Source of the DNA: Rhizopus sp. PT2906
Taxonomy: Eukaryota > Mucoromycota > Mucoromycetes > Mucorales > Rhizopodaceae
DNA: 64,000 bases
Assembly (NCBI GenBank): GCA_025529335.1
Contig: JAMYHX010000157.1
Span: 29,157-93,156 of the forward strand
Reading direction: 5' to 3'
Part shown: positions 1 to 11,339 of the stretch, in pieces
Layout: each line of letters starts with the position of its first letter
Numbering within the stretch: the stretch's first letter is position 1
Program-made: the position numbers and the translations under genes
Notes under the pieces: model-generated
What the model saw: the letters and a program-made list of their open reading frames with translations, nothing else
Database searches by the model: none
Told to the model about the DNA's origin: nothing

Positions 1-153
1 CGCTTGGTCAAACCTATAATTGAACATGACATGAGTCTTTGTAAAATCATAAATCATCGTTTGTTCTTTACCCATGGCAGCGGGACGAACAGCGGGGACA
101 GTTGAACGGACGGCGGCAACACGGCAAGCAGCAGAGGAGAAAGCACGAAGCAT
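1..153 (-). CDS. 5' end of a mitochondrial precursor protein gene (partial, runs off the window)
   Basis: An ATG at 153 (minus) opens 27 codons beginning MLRAFSSAACRVAAVRS, rich in Arg, Ser and Ala and free of acidic residues, as in a mitochondrial targeting peptide. The frame meets a GTAAAG donor at 71, and a 58-nt intron ends in TATAG at 14. Splicing joins in frame to Gly-Leu-Thr-Lys before the window edge. Too little of the mature protein is present to name it. It diverges from the m-AAA protease gene, another mitochondrial protein, across a short shared upstream region. The exon/intron reading is seen in the sequence; mitochondrial import is inferred from composition. Confidence 0.6.
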   Translation of the reverse strand, partial: MLRAFSSAACRVAAVRSTVPAVRPAAMGKEQTMIYDFTKTHVMFNYRFDQA

Positions 154-379
154 GTTTAGTAAATGGATGAGTGGGGAGTTAAAGAAGGAAGAGAGAGAGA
201 AAAAAAAGTTGATATAGTCTTGCAAGTCAGGGTGCGGTACTTGAAAATATGTTTAAATTTTATTACCAAGTCAAGCCCTTTTCAAAGTTAGGGTGTACAC
301 GTCACCTGTAAGTTGGTCTGGCCTGCTTAAATTGAGTCAACTGCGCACACTGCCCTTTTTCTTTGTTTTTATAACTTAT
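154..379. promoter_or_regulatory. Short divergent promoter between two mitochondrial-protein genes
   Basis: This interval separates the minus-strand ATG at 153 from the plus-strand ATG at 380. It has a purine-rich GAGAGAGAAAAAAAAG tract at about 190-210 and no clear TATA box. An alternative upstream first exon for the plus gene (249-307) would shorten the shared region to about 95 bp. A bidirectional promoter is inferred from spacing only. Confidence 0.4.
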
Positions 380-2681
380 ATGCTGTCAAGATTCATACAA
401 ATTAGTGGTCGTACCACTATTTCTAATAATGCTCTGAGGGTCCCAGCCCTTGCAAGATTCCAACGTGCCAACGTTATTTTACGTAGAGACATTCGCAAAT
501 ACTCGAGTGACAAGGAAGCACCAAAGAAGAAGGACGATGATCAACCTTTCAACATTCCAAAGGGATTCGAAAGCTTCTTCTCAAAGCAAAATAAGAATCA
601 GACTAAGAAAGCTGCCGAGGAAGCCGCTTCTGAAAACGCAAAGAAATCGACTGACCAGATCCCTAAACCCCCAAAGAATAACAATAGTAATAAGACACCT
701 GAAATTCCAACCAATTGGAATGCGTTACTAGGTGCTGCCTTTGGTACCTGGCTTTTATGGAAATTGACAGCACCATCAGAATCTTCAAAGGAGATTACCT
801 GGCAAGGGTTCCGTACACAGTTACTCGACAAAGGTCTTGTTGACAGACTTGTTGTCTTGAATAAGAATAGAGTTCGAGTTTACTTGCGACCTGAAGCCAA
901 TACACTTGGATTGAGCCCTAGTCAGTCATTTGTCTTTACTATTGGATCACCTGACAGCTTTGAACAGAAATTAGATCAAGCTCAAAACGAACTTGGCATT
1001 CCTCCCAACGAACGTATTCCAGTAGCCTATCGCGACGAAGTCAGCATGCTCAATGTGCTTGCCCACTTTGCACCTTCATTGCTGTTGATTGGCGCCCTCG
1101 TTTACATGACACGCCGTGGCCCAGGTGGCGTTGGTGGACAAGGTGGCATCTTTGGTATTGGAAAGAGCAAGGCAAAGATGTTCAATCAAGAAACAGATAT
1201 CAAGGTCAAGTTCAAGGATGTTGCTGGAGCAGATGAAGCCAAGGAAGAAATTATGGAGTTTGTCAAATTCTTAAAGAATCCTGCTGCTTATGAACGTCTT
1301 GGTGCAACCATTCCTAAAGGTGCCATTTTGTCAGGTCCCCCAGGTACAGGTAAAACATTGCTCGCAAAAGCTACAGCCGGTGAAGCTGGTGTGCCCTTCT
1401 TGAGTGTCTCTGGTTCAGAGTTTGTTGAAATGTTTGTTGGTGTTGGTTCGTCTCGTGTAAGAGACTTGTTTGCAACAGCCAAGAAGAATGCACCATGCAT
1501 CATTTTTGTAGATGAAATTGATGCTATCGGTAAAGCTCGTTCAAAGAATGCACAATTTGGAGGAAACGATGAACGTGAAAGCACTCTGAATCAACTCTTG
1601 GTTGAAATGGATGGCTTTGACTCTAGCCAACATGTTGTCGTTTTAGCCGGTACTAATCGTCCTGATGTCTTGGATCCTGCTCTTATGCGTCCTGGTCGTT
1701 TCGATCGTCATATCGTCCTTGACCGTCCTGATATTGGCGGCCGTGCTCAGATTTTCAAGGTCCATTTGAAACCTATCAAGACTACCATTGATGTCGAGCA
1801 TCTCTCTCGCAAGCTTGCTGCCCTTACCCCAGGTTTCTCTGGTGCAGACATCCACAACGTCTGTAACGAAGCTGCATTGATTGCTGCTCGTCGACTCAAG
1901 GAAGAAGTTGAAGAAAAAGACTTTGAAGATGCTATTGAACGTGTCATTGCTGGTTTGGAAAAGAAATCAAGAGTTTTATCACCAGAAGAAAAGAAGACTG
2001 TTGCCTATCACGAAGCAGGTCACGCTGTTGCTGGCTGGTACTTGAAGCATGCCGATCCTCTCTTAAAGGTCTCAGTCATTCCTCGTGGGTCTGCTGCTCT
2101 TGGCTATGCTCAATACTTGCCCAAGGATCAATACCTTTACTCCAAAGATCAATTGCTCGACCGCATGTGTATGACGTTGGGTGGTCGTGTTTCTGAACAG
2201 ATCTTTTTTGATTCTATCACAACAGGTGCACATGACGATTTGCAAAAGGTGACAAAGATTGCATACGCTCAAATCACTCAGTATGGTATGAATGAAAAGG
2301 TGGGTGCTCTGTCCTTCACAGATCAAAATGAGCAACAACTCCAGAAGCCCTATTCAGAGCAAACCGCTACCTTGATTGATAACGAAGCAAGAAGAATAGT
2401 GAATGAAGCCTATGAACGTACATTGAACTTGTTAAATGAGAAGAAACAAGATATCGAAAAGGTTGCTCGATTGCTATTAGACAAGGAGGTTTTGACAAGA
2501 GAAGACATGGAGAAATTATTAGGAAAGAGACCTTTTGATGAACATACTGTGTATGATGAATACGTTAGAAAGAAGGTAATTGAAATATAAGCTTGAATAT
2601 ACAGTTTCTCATTTTCTATAGACCTCTTCTCCACCCCCTTTCCCAGAAGACGCGCCTAGTGCACCACCTTCTGCAGAATAA
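380..2681 (+). CDS. Mitochondrial m-AAA protease subunit (Afg3/Yta12 family)
   Basis: ATP-dependent zinc metalloprotease of the inner mitochondrial membrane that degrades misfolded membrane proteins and processes precursors. Exons 380-2575 and 2622-2681 give about 751 aa. Visible in order: a basic targeting peptide, a Lys-rich linker, TM1 near residues 115-130, the intermembrane-space domain, TM2 near 225-245, Walker A GPPGTGKT at 319-326, Walker B FVDEIDAIG near 378, an arginine-finger region, and the zinc site HEAGH at 544-548. The last exon adds a Pro/Ser-rich tail ending PPSAE after a 46-nt intron; without splicing the frame ends early at 2590. The start could instead be ATG 249 through a spliced first exon (249-307, acceptor at 390), which is also in frame. 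The matrix-facing m-AAA class, rather than Yme1, is judged from the KFKDVAGADEAKEEI region. The choice between Afg3 and Yta12 is not resolved. Confidence 0.93.
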
Positions 2682-3101
2682 GCTTTTTCTTTAATAGGAT
2701 AGATACATGTATTATACTTGTAATTTTATGCATACTATATATTGTTCAATAAACACCCACCCTAGTTTTCTTGCCATATTACAGGATTTCCAGAGAAAGT
2801 GAGGTTACTATATTGTATCTACAACACTATATAAAATAGCACCAATATTATCCAAGCCTTGTATTTCAATCTCTGTTGGATATATAAAGCTTTACAATGC
2901 CATATGTCATCACATTTTTGACAACACAAGGAATAAAGTATGAGCCCTGAAGTCACTGCATAAAAACTGGAAAAAAAGGGGGGGAGCACCAAGCCACACA
3001 AGGACCTAAATCGTGACTTGAATGTGACGATCTATGAATAAAACGAACCACTGAACCTTTTTCAAAAAATTATCACTCTTTCTATAATCTTCTGTACATA
3101 A
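2682..3101. other. Intergenic, tandem genes
   Basis: This holds the 3' flank of the m-AAA protease (an AATAAA-like signal near 2748) and the 5' flank of NOP2. I see no coding exon or structured element beyond homopolymer runs near 2970. Confidence 0.5.
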
Positions 3102-5090
3102 ATGGGACGCCGCGCTAAAAATAAGCAACAAGATCCTGAGCCTCTTGAAAAGCCTGAACGCACAGAACTTTCAAGACGAGCTAAATCAAAACTTAAGAAA
3201 CAACAAGCGCTTGCTGAAAAGAATAACAAGAAACGTCAAAGCACAGAAGAAGCTGATTCCAAAAAGTCAAAGAAAGCCAAGACAGAGACCAAGAAGAAAG
3301 ACATTGATGGCGACGATCTTTGGGATAACCTTGAAGTCGTTTCCGATGCTGAAGATAGTGAGGACATGGACGAATTTGAAATGGACGATGAGTTTGAAAT
3401 GAACGGAAGTGCAGAAGAGGAAGAAAGTGAACAAGAAGATGAACAAGAAGAACAAAACTATTTCCCTAAAGCAGATGCTGATTTCTTAGGCTCTGATTCA
3501 GAGCAAGAGGAAGCAGAGGAAGAGGAAGAAGAAGAAGAGGAGGAGGAGGACGAAGAGGATGATGAATTTGATGAGGATGAATTTGTTGAGGTATATAGCA
3601 TTTTCTTCAAAGATGGTATATTTTATACTAACTTGCTTCTGCAAAAAGGGACAAGCACTTGATGAACGTACATCTCGTAAAATTGAAGCTCGCGCAGCCC
3701 GTGAAGCAGCTGAAGCTGAGGCCGAATTAAGAGAGCAAGCCAACCAACAAGAAGAACTTGAAGAAGGCGAACGATACAAATTACCTGAAGGAGAGGAGGC
3801 AGAATTAGTGTCAGACATCACCCTTGTTAGTCAGCGAATTAAAGATATCGTGGGCGTATTAAATGATTTTAAGAAGCTTCGTGACCTTAATACAAGTCGT
3901 CAGGAGTATGTCGATCGATTGATCAAGGATATTGCCGCTTATTATGGATACTCTGAATTCCTGGCAGAGAAACTGTTTCACCTCTTCCCTGTTTCTGAAG
4001 CTATCGAATTCTTTGAAGCCAACGAAGTAGCTCGTCCTGTGACCATTAGAACAAATACGTTAAAGACCCGTCGTCGTGATCTTGCACAAGCATTGATTAA
4101 CCGTGGTGTTAACCTTGAACCTATTGGTAAATGGAGCAAGGTGGGCCTTCAAGTGTTTGAATCTCAAGTACCTATTGGTGCTACACCTGAATACCTTGCT
4201 GGACACTATATGCTTCAAGCTGCTTCTTCTTTCTTACCTGTCATGGCATTGGCACCTCAACCTAACGAGCGTGTGCTCGATATGGCATCTGCCCCAGGTG
4301 GTAAGACAACTTATATTGCCGCACTGCAAAAGAACACGGGTATGGTGTTTGCCAATGACGCTACAAAAGATCGTTTAAAAAGTTTGGTGGCCAATATCCA
4401 TCGTTTGGGTGTCAAGAATGCTGTTGTCTGTAACTACGATGGTCGTGAATTCCCCAAAGTGATTGGTGGCTTTGATCGTGTCTTACTTGATGCACCATGT
4501 TCAGGTACTGGTGTTATCTCCAAAGATCCCAGTGTCAAATTAAACAAGACAGAAAAGGACTTTATTGATATTCCTTTCCTTCAGAAGCAACTTATTTTAT
4601 CTGCCATTGACTCCGTAGATGCTAAATCAAAGACAGGAGGTTATATTGTGTACTCAACATGTTCCGTCACAGTAGAAGAGAATGAAGCAGTTGTCAATTA
4701 TGCTCTTTTAAAACGCCCCAATGTCAAATTAGTGCCTACAGGACTTGACTTTGGCCGAGAAGGTTTTGCTTCATACCGTGGAAAGACATTCCATCCTAGT
4801 CTCAAGATGACACGTAGATTTTATCCTCATGTACACAACATGGATGGTTTCTATGTTGCTAAATTCAAAAAGATGGATAACAAATATACAACAACAAATG
4901 ATAAAGATACTAAACAAGCATCAACTGAATCTAATGAAGAAACAATAGGCTTCAATGATGAAGAAGATGTCAAATATATTGAAGGTAAAATGAAAATATA
5001 TTAAAAATAGACTAGTTTAATTAATAGTAATACTTTTTTCCAATAGAAACTAAAATCACGCAAAAGAAGAAGAAGGGTTTAAAGGTGTAA
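3102..5090 (+). CDS. NOP2: 25S/28S rRNA cytosine-C5 methyltransferase Nop2
   Basis: Nucleolar SAM-dependent RNA m5C methyltransferase needed for large-subunit ribosome assembly. Exons 3102-3590, 3649-4984 and 5047-5090 give about 622 aa. The N-terminus (about residues 1-165) is Lys-rich and then strongly acidic with long Glu runs, as in nucleolar proteins. The catalytic domain shows the SAM loop MASAPGGKT, the catalytic-cysteine motif DAPCSGTG and the second cysteine in YSTCSVTVEENE. The 58-nt and 62-nt introns both preserve frame. The last exon supplies a Lys-rich tail (ITQKKKKGLKV) missed if the frame is read through to 5004. The stop lies 58 bp from the stop of a convergent small gene. Domain content and length fit the Nop2/NSUN1 family well. 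Confidence 0.95.
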
Positions 5091-5148
5091 GAATGAATGT
5101 ATAAACAATAATAATAAAAAAGAGAGTGGTTATAGACACAAAGGGGAG

Positions 5149-5508
5149 CTATTGGTTTTTTGATGTCTTTTCTTGAAGTAATTTTGTCAACAAGACTATT
5201 TTTTCATCATTACGAATCTTTTCGAGATGATGATCAATATCAGATATTCTTTCTTGATACTGTTTACTTTCACATCGTACTGGAATATCAGTGTATGTCT
5301 TTTCACATATATCAAAATCAAATGCAGGACAATCAGCCGGTAAAGGTTTTCTCCTCACTGTCGGTAACTTCTTCAGTTCTTGTATGCTTTGTCGTCCTTC
5401 TTCTTCTTCTTCAACTGATGTATGAGATGAGTGAATACATGATCCTAAACTACTTAGTCTATTCTTCCATAATCTTTTCACTCTGGATTCATTCATGGCT
5501 TTTAGCAT
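5149..5508 (-). CDS. Small hypothetical protein (119 aa)
   Basis: Single uninterrupted frame from ATG 5508, or from the second Met four codons later. The protein is basic at the N-terminus, has a short Glu run (VEEEEEGRQS), and ends in a charged, probably helical segment (ERISDIDHHLEKIRNDEKIVLL). I do not recognise a domain. A pyrimidine-rich leader just upstream of the ATG on the minus strand resembles leaders of other genes here, which favours a real gene. It converges on NOP2 with only 58 bp between stops. An antisense artefact cannot be excluded. Confidence 0.45.
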   Translation of the reverse strand: MLKAMNESRVKRLWKNRLSSLGSCIHSSHTSVEEEEEGRQSIQELKKLPTVRRKPLPADCPAFDFDICEKTYTDIPVRCESKQYQERISDIDHHLEKIRNDEKIVLLTKLLQEKTSKNQ

Positions 5509-5509
5509 A

Positions 5510-8500
5510 CAAATGTTAAAAGAGAGAGAAAAAGAAAAAAGTATTAATAAAATTATGAACGAATTTCAGGAGACAAACACGGAATTAAAATCAATCTTGG
5601 CCAAGATAAAAAGAAGGTCTATTTTTATCTCGTTGTCTACCGTTTCGCATTAACGACTTTTTTTGTAAAGAAACAAACTATACTTTTTTGGCAAATTAGT
5701 ACACAAACTTTTTCTTCCCCCGCTCAACTTTACCTGTAGAGTAATACATTCAAGAATGGGAATCCTTTTTGTACACAAAAGGCTAGTTTATTTACAAAAG
5801 AAGAATAGTAAAGACTTTACGATTTGTAATTTTTATAAAATGACTTGAAACGAGTGTACAAGATGTACTTTAGACCAGAGTTGGATGAAAAGAAAAGAAA
5901 GGGGATACAGATAACGGAAGGCGGTAAATGAAGGGCGAATAGAAAACGTCCAAGAAAAGCTTAAAAACATTTTATACTAAAAAAGGTGCTGCAGGCAAGA
6001 CGGATCCATCTTTATCATTACAGATTGTCTAAAAATGCATACAGCCCCTCTTACCAAGTTGACAGGCTGGTCACGTGCATTCTTAGCCCAGTCAAGGCTT
6101 AAAATAAATAGTTGGACAGCTTATTCATAAAGAGTTACTTTTTTGCAATGATAACTATCCGCATTTATACACAAGATTTTCTCTTTTTTTTTTTTCAATT
6201 GAAAAAGCTGCAATATGTATTGACAGCTTTTGGATGTAGATTTCAAATAGACAGACTTTTCATAGGAATTGTAGGGTATAAAATGCCCCCCAATGGGAAA
6301 CTTTGTCCTGAAGTCCGTATCTGATACCACTGGAAATAATTGCAAGTTTTATCAGGAGTGTAAAATAGGTATTTATTCGCATTTTACTTACTGGGTGAAA
6401 TGTAGAGGATGATCTGTGGATGAAAACTCGACGTTTTATTCTGATAAAACTTGAGTAAAACTCTCTCTTTCTAGATCTTTAATAGCTTATACACTTTACT
6501 ATATCGTTCGTATTTGTAGTAAGCGCATCATTATTATACTATTGTGGCCAATAAAAAACAGTGATATATGATTTATGAATTTACTGATGATGTCAAGGTC
6601 CACCCTACCAATGAGTTCGATAAAAAAAGAAAAGATACACTTCTCGCGCGCAGCTTTGTGAGTAGGTAACGTTGTTATATTTACTCTATAGATACTTATC
6701 GTATTGTATACGTTTGTGCGTTAAAAGATTGAGTAAAAAGTAAGTTTTTACCATATAGCGCGTCATGCTCCTTATTAATTCTGCTTTCATATGAATTGAC
6801 GATACTGTAATATGGGATTCTTCTTTCTTCTTGTTCTTAATAAAGACATGTTTATGTACTTCTTCTTTTATTATTTCAACTATATCGCAAAAGCGTCACT
6901 CGAAGCTCTATTAATTTACTCAATAATACCAAAGCTCGCCCCATCGATGACCTCCCATTTAAAAGAAATGTTATATACTTAATCTGGGACAAATCGGATA
7001 TGTGAATGTGGGTAATTTCAGCCAGAATATTAGTCCTTCAGAAACAATAGACCCAGAAAAGACTTGAACTAAAGTCTACAATAAATTTTGAGTATAAGTC
7101 TATACCCCTTTTGCTCTAAAGTTTCTCGGGTTCAAAGCATAAAGTGAAAATCGAAATAACTTATACCTGTTTGCATCCATGAGCTTAGCCCTTGTGATTT
7201 GATTCAGGATGGACAAACAAGTTATTTGTCCCTGATGTCATATGACAGCCTCCTCAAGACATGTTTATTGTTGTTTATATCTCCTGACTCAACTCTATTT
7301 GACTTTACCATTGGTCATTTATCTTTCAGAATATGCATTTTTGTCACTCCTACCATAGATGTCCATGCTACGAAGCTGATTATATAATTTTGCTCTTTGC
7401 TATCAAATTTTCTCGGTAATACTATCCAATGACTGCAGGTACCGCTTTTATTTAACTGTAAGAAAGCAATAACAAAAGAATTAGGTGTGTGCTTTTGATA
7501 TATTACGACTCATTCAGTCTGCAAGACGGAATCCTAAACTTAAAGTATCCATCCAACCTGCTGACAATGTATGCATGTTTAATCTTATTTCTATTAGTAA
7601 CAGTATTACCGTTTTGCCTGAAATGTATACAAACATATCTTGTACTATAGTCTTTACATATATTTATCTTTGGCCAGAAGTAAGTAAAAGATATTAGCGT
7701 AATGAATTACTCTTTTCGCATTAAACCAAGAACCTCCTTTTTTAAAAATGATAAAGCTTGATCCAGGTAATGCTTCTGCGGTAACATGTATTAAAATGAC
7801 TCTAGATGCTTTTATTCAGATATCATTGCTTTCTTGCAGTTTAAACGTGAATACATAACCTTTATAATTCAATTCTAAAACAAATGACACATTTATGTAT
7901 ATTCTAATGATTTGCATGGCTCATATTTAGAAATGCTTATTATTTGAATGTTTTTAAAGCATGTATATATATGTATATATTGAGAGTGACATGTACTGAA
8001 TAAGCTGAGTCAAAGTATTCTAGACTTTCTATGTCGTTTCTTCCTCTTCTTTTTGTATTAGTAACACCTGTAAGCGTTACACTTATTTCTATAAATTTTA
8101 ATACGGACCTTGTCTTTTCCTTTTCTATTTCGCTTTTGCTGTTCTTGTCCGCATTATGTGAAAATGAAACATAAAAGCAAAGGATAAAAATATACTTTTG
8201 ATTAATGACGTCGTATGGCTTTATCGTTAACCATACTTCATGCATAATATATGCATAGGGTCATTAGGTATAATCCTTGTTCAGGAGATCCTTCTTTACA
8301 TAGAAACTATGAATGCAATTTGTTTATAAAAATAAAACAACATCCTATTCACTTGACATGATCTTGTGTATTTGCTGATCCATTTAATTGATCTACAAGT
8401 CAGTAGTTTTTTTTTTTTATCTGCTCATAAATGTAGCTTTCTTGTTCATGACTCTGCAACACAAGCTTATACATCTTTTATATGTACAGCAGCATCTTTT

Positions 8501-9533
8501 TCCCTCGTGTTCACGTATGCAGGCAATATTTGTACATAGCATGAGCTTGATTTTCTTTCAAAAAGAAAAATAATAGAAAGGAGAGAGGAGGACAATAGAG
8601 TAGGATCATTCTGTCTCTCTTTTATGCCTAATTGATCTATTCTCTATCTCATTAAATAAATTGATTGTTTTACACGCTTTTTTTTAAAGCTTAAAAGAGT
8701 AAAAATGTATTCTTTTGGTGGCCCATATTGTAATGGTTACATCAACTTTTTAGGACAATAATGATGGGAGAATATGCCTCCCCCTCTTTTATAAGTACTT
8801 GACCACTCACCTTTGTTTTATATCAAAGGTTACAAGGAAAAAGAAAGCAACATTCTATTTACTGTCATAATTGAACTGATGAATTCCATTTTCACTCTTA
8901 GTCATCATTTGACAAAAGGTCACGTTATTCCTGCAATGTGCATCTGTGATATATTAGTGGACATAATCTAGCTTTGCTGTTTTGATCCAGGGCCCACGTA
9001 ACCTAAAATCTCCGTATTGCTAAAAAGCGTAAAAACATATATAAATTTTTTATATTAATGACTTGAAAGAGAAAGAAATCGGATGATTTATAAAATACAT
9101 TTTTAGAACATCTTTATCATGTAACAAAGGGGATCTTTTTCGTTAAAACGCGGGTAATAAAATATATAGTACGAAAAGTAAAAAGATCGACAAAAAAATA
9201 CTGCCATCAATGTTTATGAAAAAAGAACTTGATCACTGTACATCTTAACGTTGGTCCAATGACGTATGTATAAGGAAAAAGGGAAATAGAGTTAATAATA
9301 ATAATTTACAGAGCCAACTTGATCTTATTGTCATCAAAAGTTTAAGAAATAGAGAGAGAGAGAAAATAGGGGGGAGTGAATACAGCCAACAATGAGTCGA
9401 GTGCGCAATAATAGATAAACAAATAAAAATGTCAATCATGTATCATCTGCGCGACGTAATACGAACTTAATAAAGCCCATTAAGCACAAGGACAAAAAAA
9501 ATCTTTTTTATTCTTTTTTATTCTTCTAAAGTA
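5510..9533. other. 4-kb gene-poor interval
   Basis: AT-rich sequence with many stops in all frames. Open frames here are at most about 100 codons and lack the pyrimidine leader, codon pattern or recognisable motifs seen in the real genes. A perfect 13-bp inverted repeat pair lies at 6343-6355 and 6441-6453. The end near 9480-9530 has a T/A-rich leader for the next gene. No tRNA, rRNA or intact transposon gene was recognised. Confidence 0.5.
6343..6453. repeat. Perfect 13-bp inverted repeat pair, 85-bp spacer
   Basis: CAAGTTTTATCAG at 6343-6355 is matched by its exact reverse complement at 6441-6453. It could be a stem, the ends of a tiny non-autonomous element, or chance in AT-rich DNA. No target-site duplication is obvious next to it. 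Confidence 0.35.
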
Positions 9534-10890
9534 ATGGGAATAAAGCAATCTCGATATCATCGTTATAACCGCAGCTCTAATCATCAACGTCAGCCAAGAG
9601 ATAATTCACCTCGGAGAGAGAGTGTGAATACAAACACTACATCAGGTGTTTCCCAATCGAATAATTCAGTTACCATTGATGGGAGACAATACTATCAAGA
9701 CGAGACAAGTACTTATATTTTACCAAGAGATGAGATAGAACAAGATAGACTTAATTCAGTAACTATAAGAAACTATACTCAATCATATAACTCACTTTCT
9801 ATCAGCAACACTTTACTGTGAAAGCACTATTCAATGGGTACACACGTATAATTATTCATACATATTGGACTGTATAGCTAATATTTATATTCTTTTCAGT
9901 AAGAACATTTTAGATTCCATTCAAAGGATACTACCCAAAGAAGCGTCCGTTCTTGATCTTGGCTGTGGTACGGGTTGTTGGGTGATGGTAAACTTTATAG
10001 AATAGTTGATTATAACTATATCATTCATCACATACACACATTTTACTAGGAACTAGCTGTAGAGTATCCAGAGTATCGATTTACAGGTGTTGATGTAACA
10101 GACATGTTTCCGACAACGATCAGGCCAGAGAATGTTAATTTTGAACTATACAATGTTCTTAGTGGACTACCTTATCCTGATAACACGTTTGATTTTGTAA
10201 ATATGCGTTTCATGTTATCCGCCTTTGCTGTATCCGACTGGCCAGTTGTCTTAAAAGAGACATATCGTGTATTAAAACCGGGCGGAGTTATTGAGCTCAT
10301 GGAAACACAGTTCCCTGTAAGTTCTTAAATTGATAAAGTGTCTAGATGTGCTGACTTTAGTTTATATATAGGAGAATGACAGGGTGCCCATTGTACGAAC
10401 TGTAAATGAAGCATGTAAGTTTCTAAATGAAGAAGAATTATCAAATTCATACTCATATCTTCTCAGTTTACGAAATGCTGAGAGAAAATGGAAAGGACCC
10501 GTGCACAGCAGCTAAATTTGGTACAATGCTAAAAGAACAACATTTTGAGGTTATCGAAAGACAAGAGCGGTCTTTGACATATAGTATGTACACATTCTAT
10601 GCGCAATTTCAAACATGTTGACTCAATGGATCTATATAGAAAAACCACTAGAGCCTATCAGTAGAGAAATGCTTGGAAATTGGAAAATGGCTATGCTTGC
10701 CTTAAAACCTGTATTGGTTCATAAAATCGTAGAAAATCCAGATGAATACAACTCAGTTATTGATGACTATATAGAAGGTCTTATAGAAGAACATTGGACA
10801 CCTAAATTGATCGCTTGGGCTGCTCAAAAACCGTTTAAAGATACCAGTAATGATAATAGTAACGACAATACTCTACAAGAAAGACAGTAA
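9534..10890 (+). CDS. SAM-dependent methyltransferase, LaeA/TAM-like
   Basis: Class I methyltransferase with unknown substrate. Proposed exons are 9534-9817, 9900-9987, 10050-10316, 10372-10414, 10467-10583 and 10640-10890, giving about 349 aa. After a Ser/Asn/Arg-rich N-terminus, the core shows motif I (VLDLGCGTGCW), an acidic motif (FTGVDVTDMFP), the NVLSGLPYPDNTFDFVNMRF segment typical of this fungal family, and LKPGGVIELMETQFP. The C-terminal half is interrupted by three short introns that all join in frame. The first intron uses a weak GTGAAA donor, so residues near the exon 1/2 join are uncertain. Many Mucoromycota genomes carry several copies of this family. A role in secondary metabolism, as for LaeA, would be speculation. 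Confidence 0.8.
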
Positions 10891-11142
10891 TATCCAACAT
10901 TTATACCTTTTCTAAATATACAACGCACAGACTATAAACGCGCGTACATACACGCACACTTTTTTGTAAGCTGACCTAAATAAACACAATAGAAATTTTC
11001 ATGCTATGATTGCCAACCAGGTCTTTCCTTTTTACCATATGAGTTGAAATGATTGGCTGAATAACCAGGTACACAAGGCCTGTAACAAGAGCAATCTTTC
11101 TCAGAAGCAGATCTTGATCTGTTCGGAATCCAACGTGAAACC

Positions 11143-11183
<41 letters not shown>

Positions 11184-11339
11184 GGATATACCAACTAGAA
11201 TGGTATATGCGCTCGGCTGGACTAACAGTATTTTTGATGTCATATTACCGTACATTATATAAGTATATCAAGCATAAAAGCACTGTCAGTTCCCTTGTTT
11301 CTTTGTTTCACTCTCTTCTTATAAACCGAGTATTACAAA
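10891..11339. other. Intergenic with microsatellite
   Basis: Between the methyltransferase stop and the transposase relic. It holds an ACGCGCGT palindrome (10938-10945) and an (AAT)n tract. No gene is seen; poly-Tyr or poly-Ile frames here are translations of the repeat. Confidence 0.5.
11143..11182. repeat. (AAT)n microsatellite, about 13 units
   Basis: Uninterrupted AAT trinucleotide run seen directly in the sequence. Confidence 0.95.

Noticed and set aside
7485..7697. 70-codon ORF in the 4-kb gap
   Set aside because: No domain recognised and no splice partner exons found nearby.
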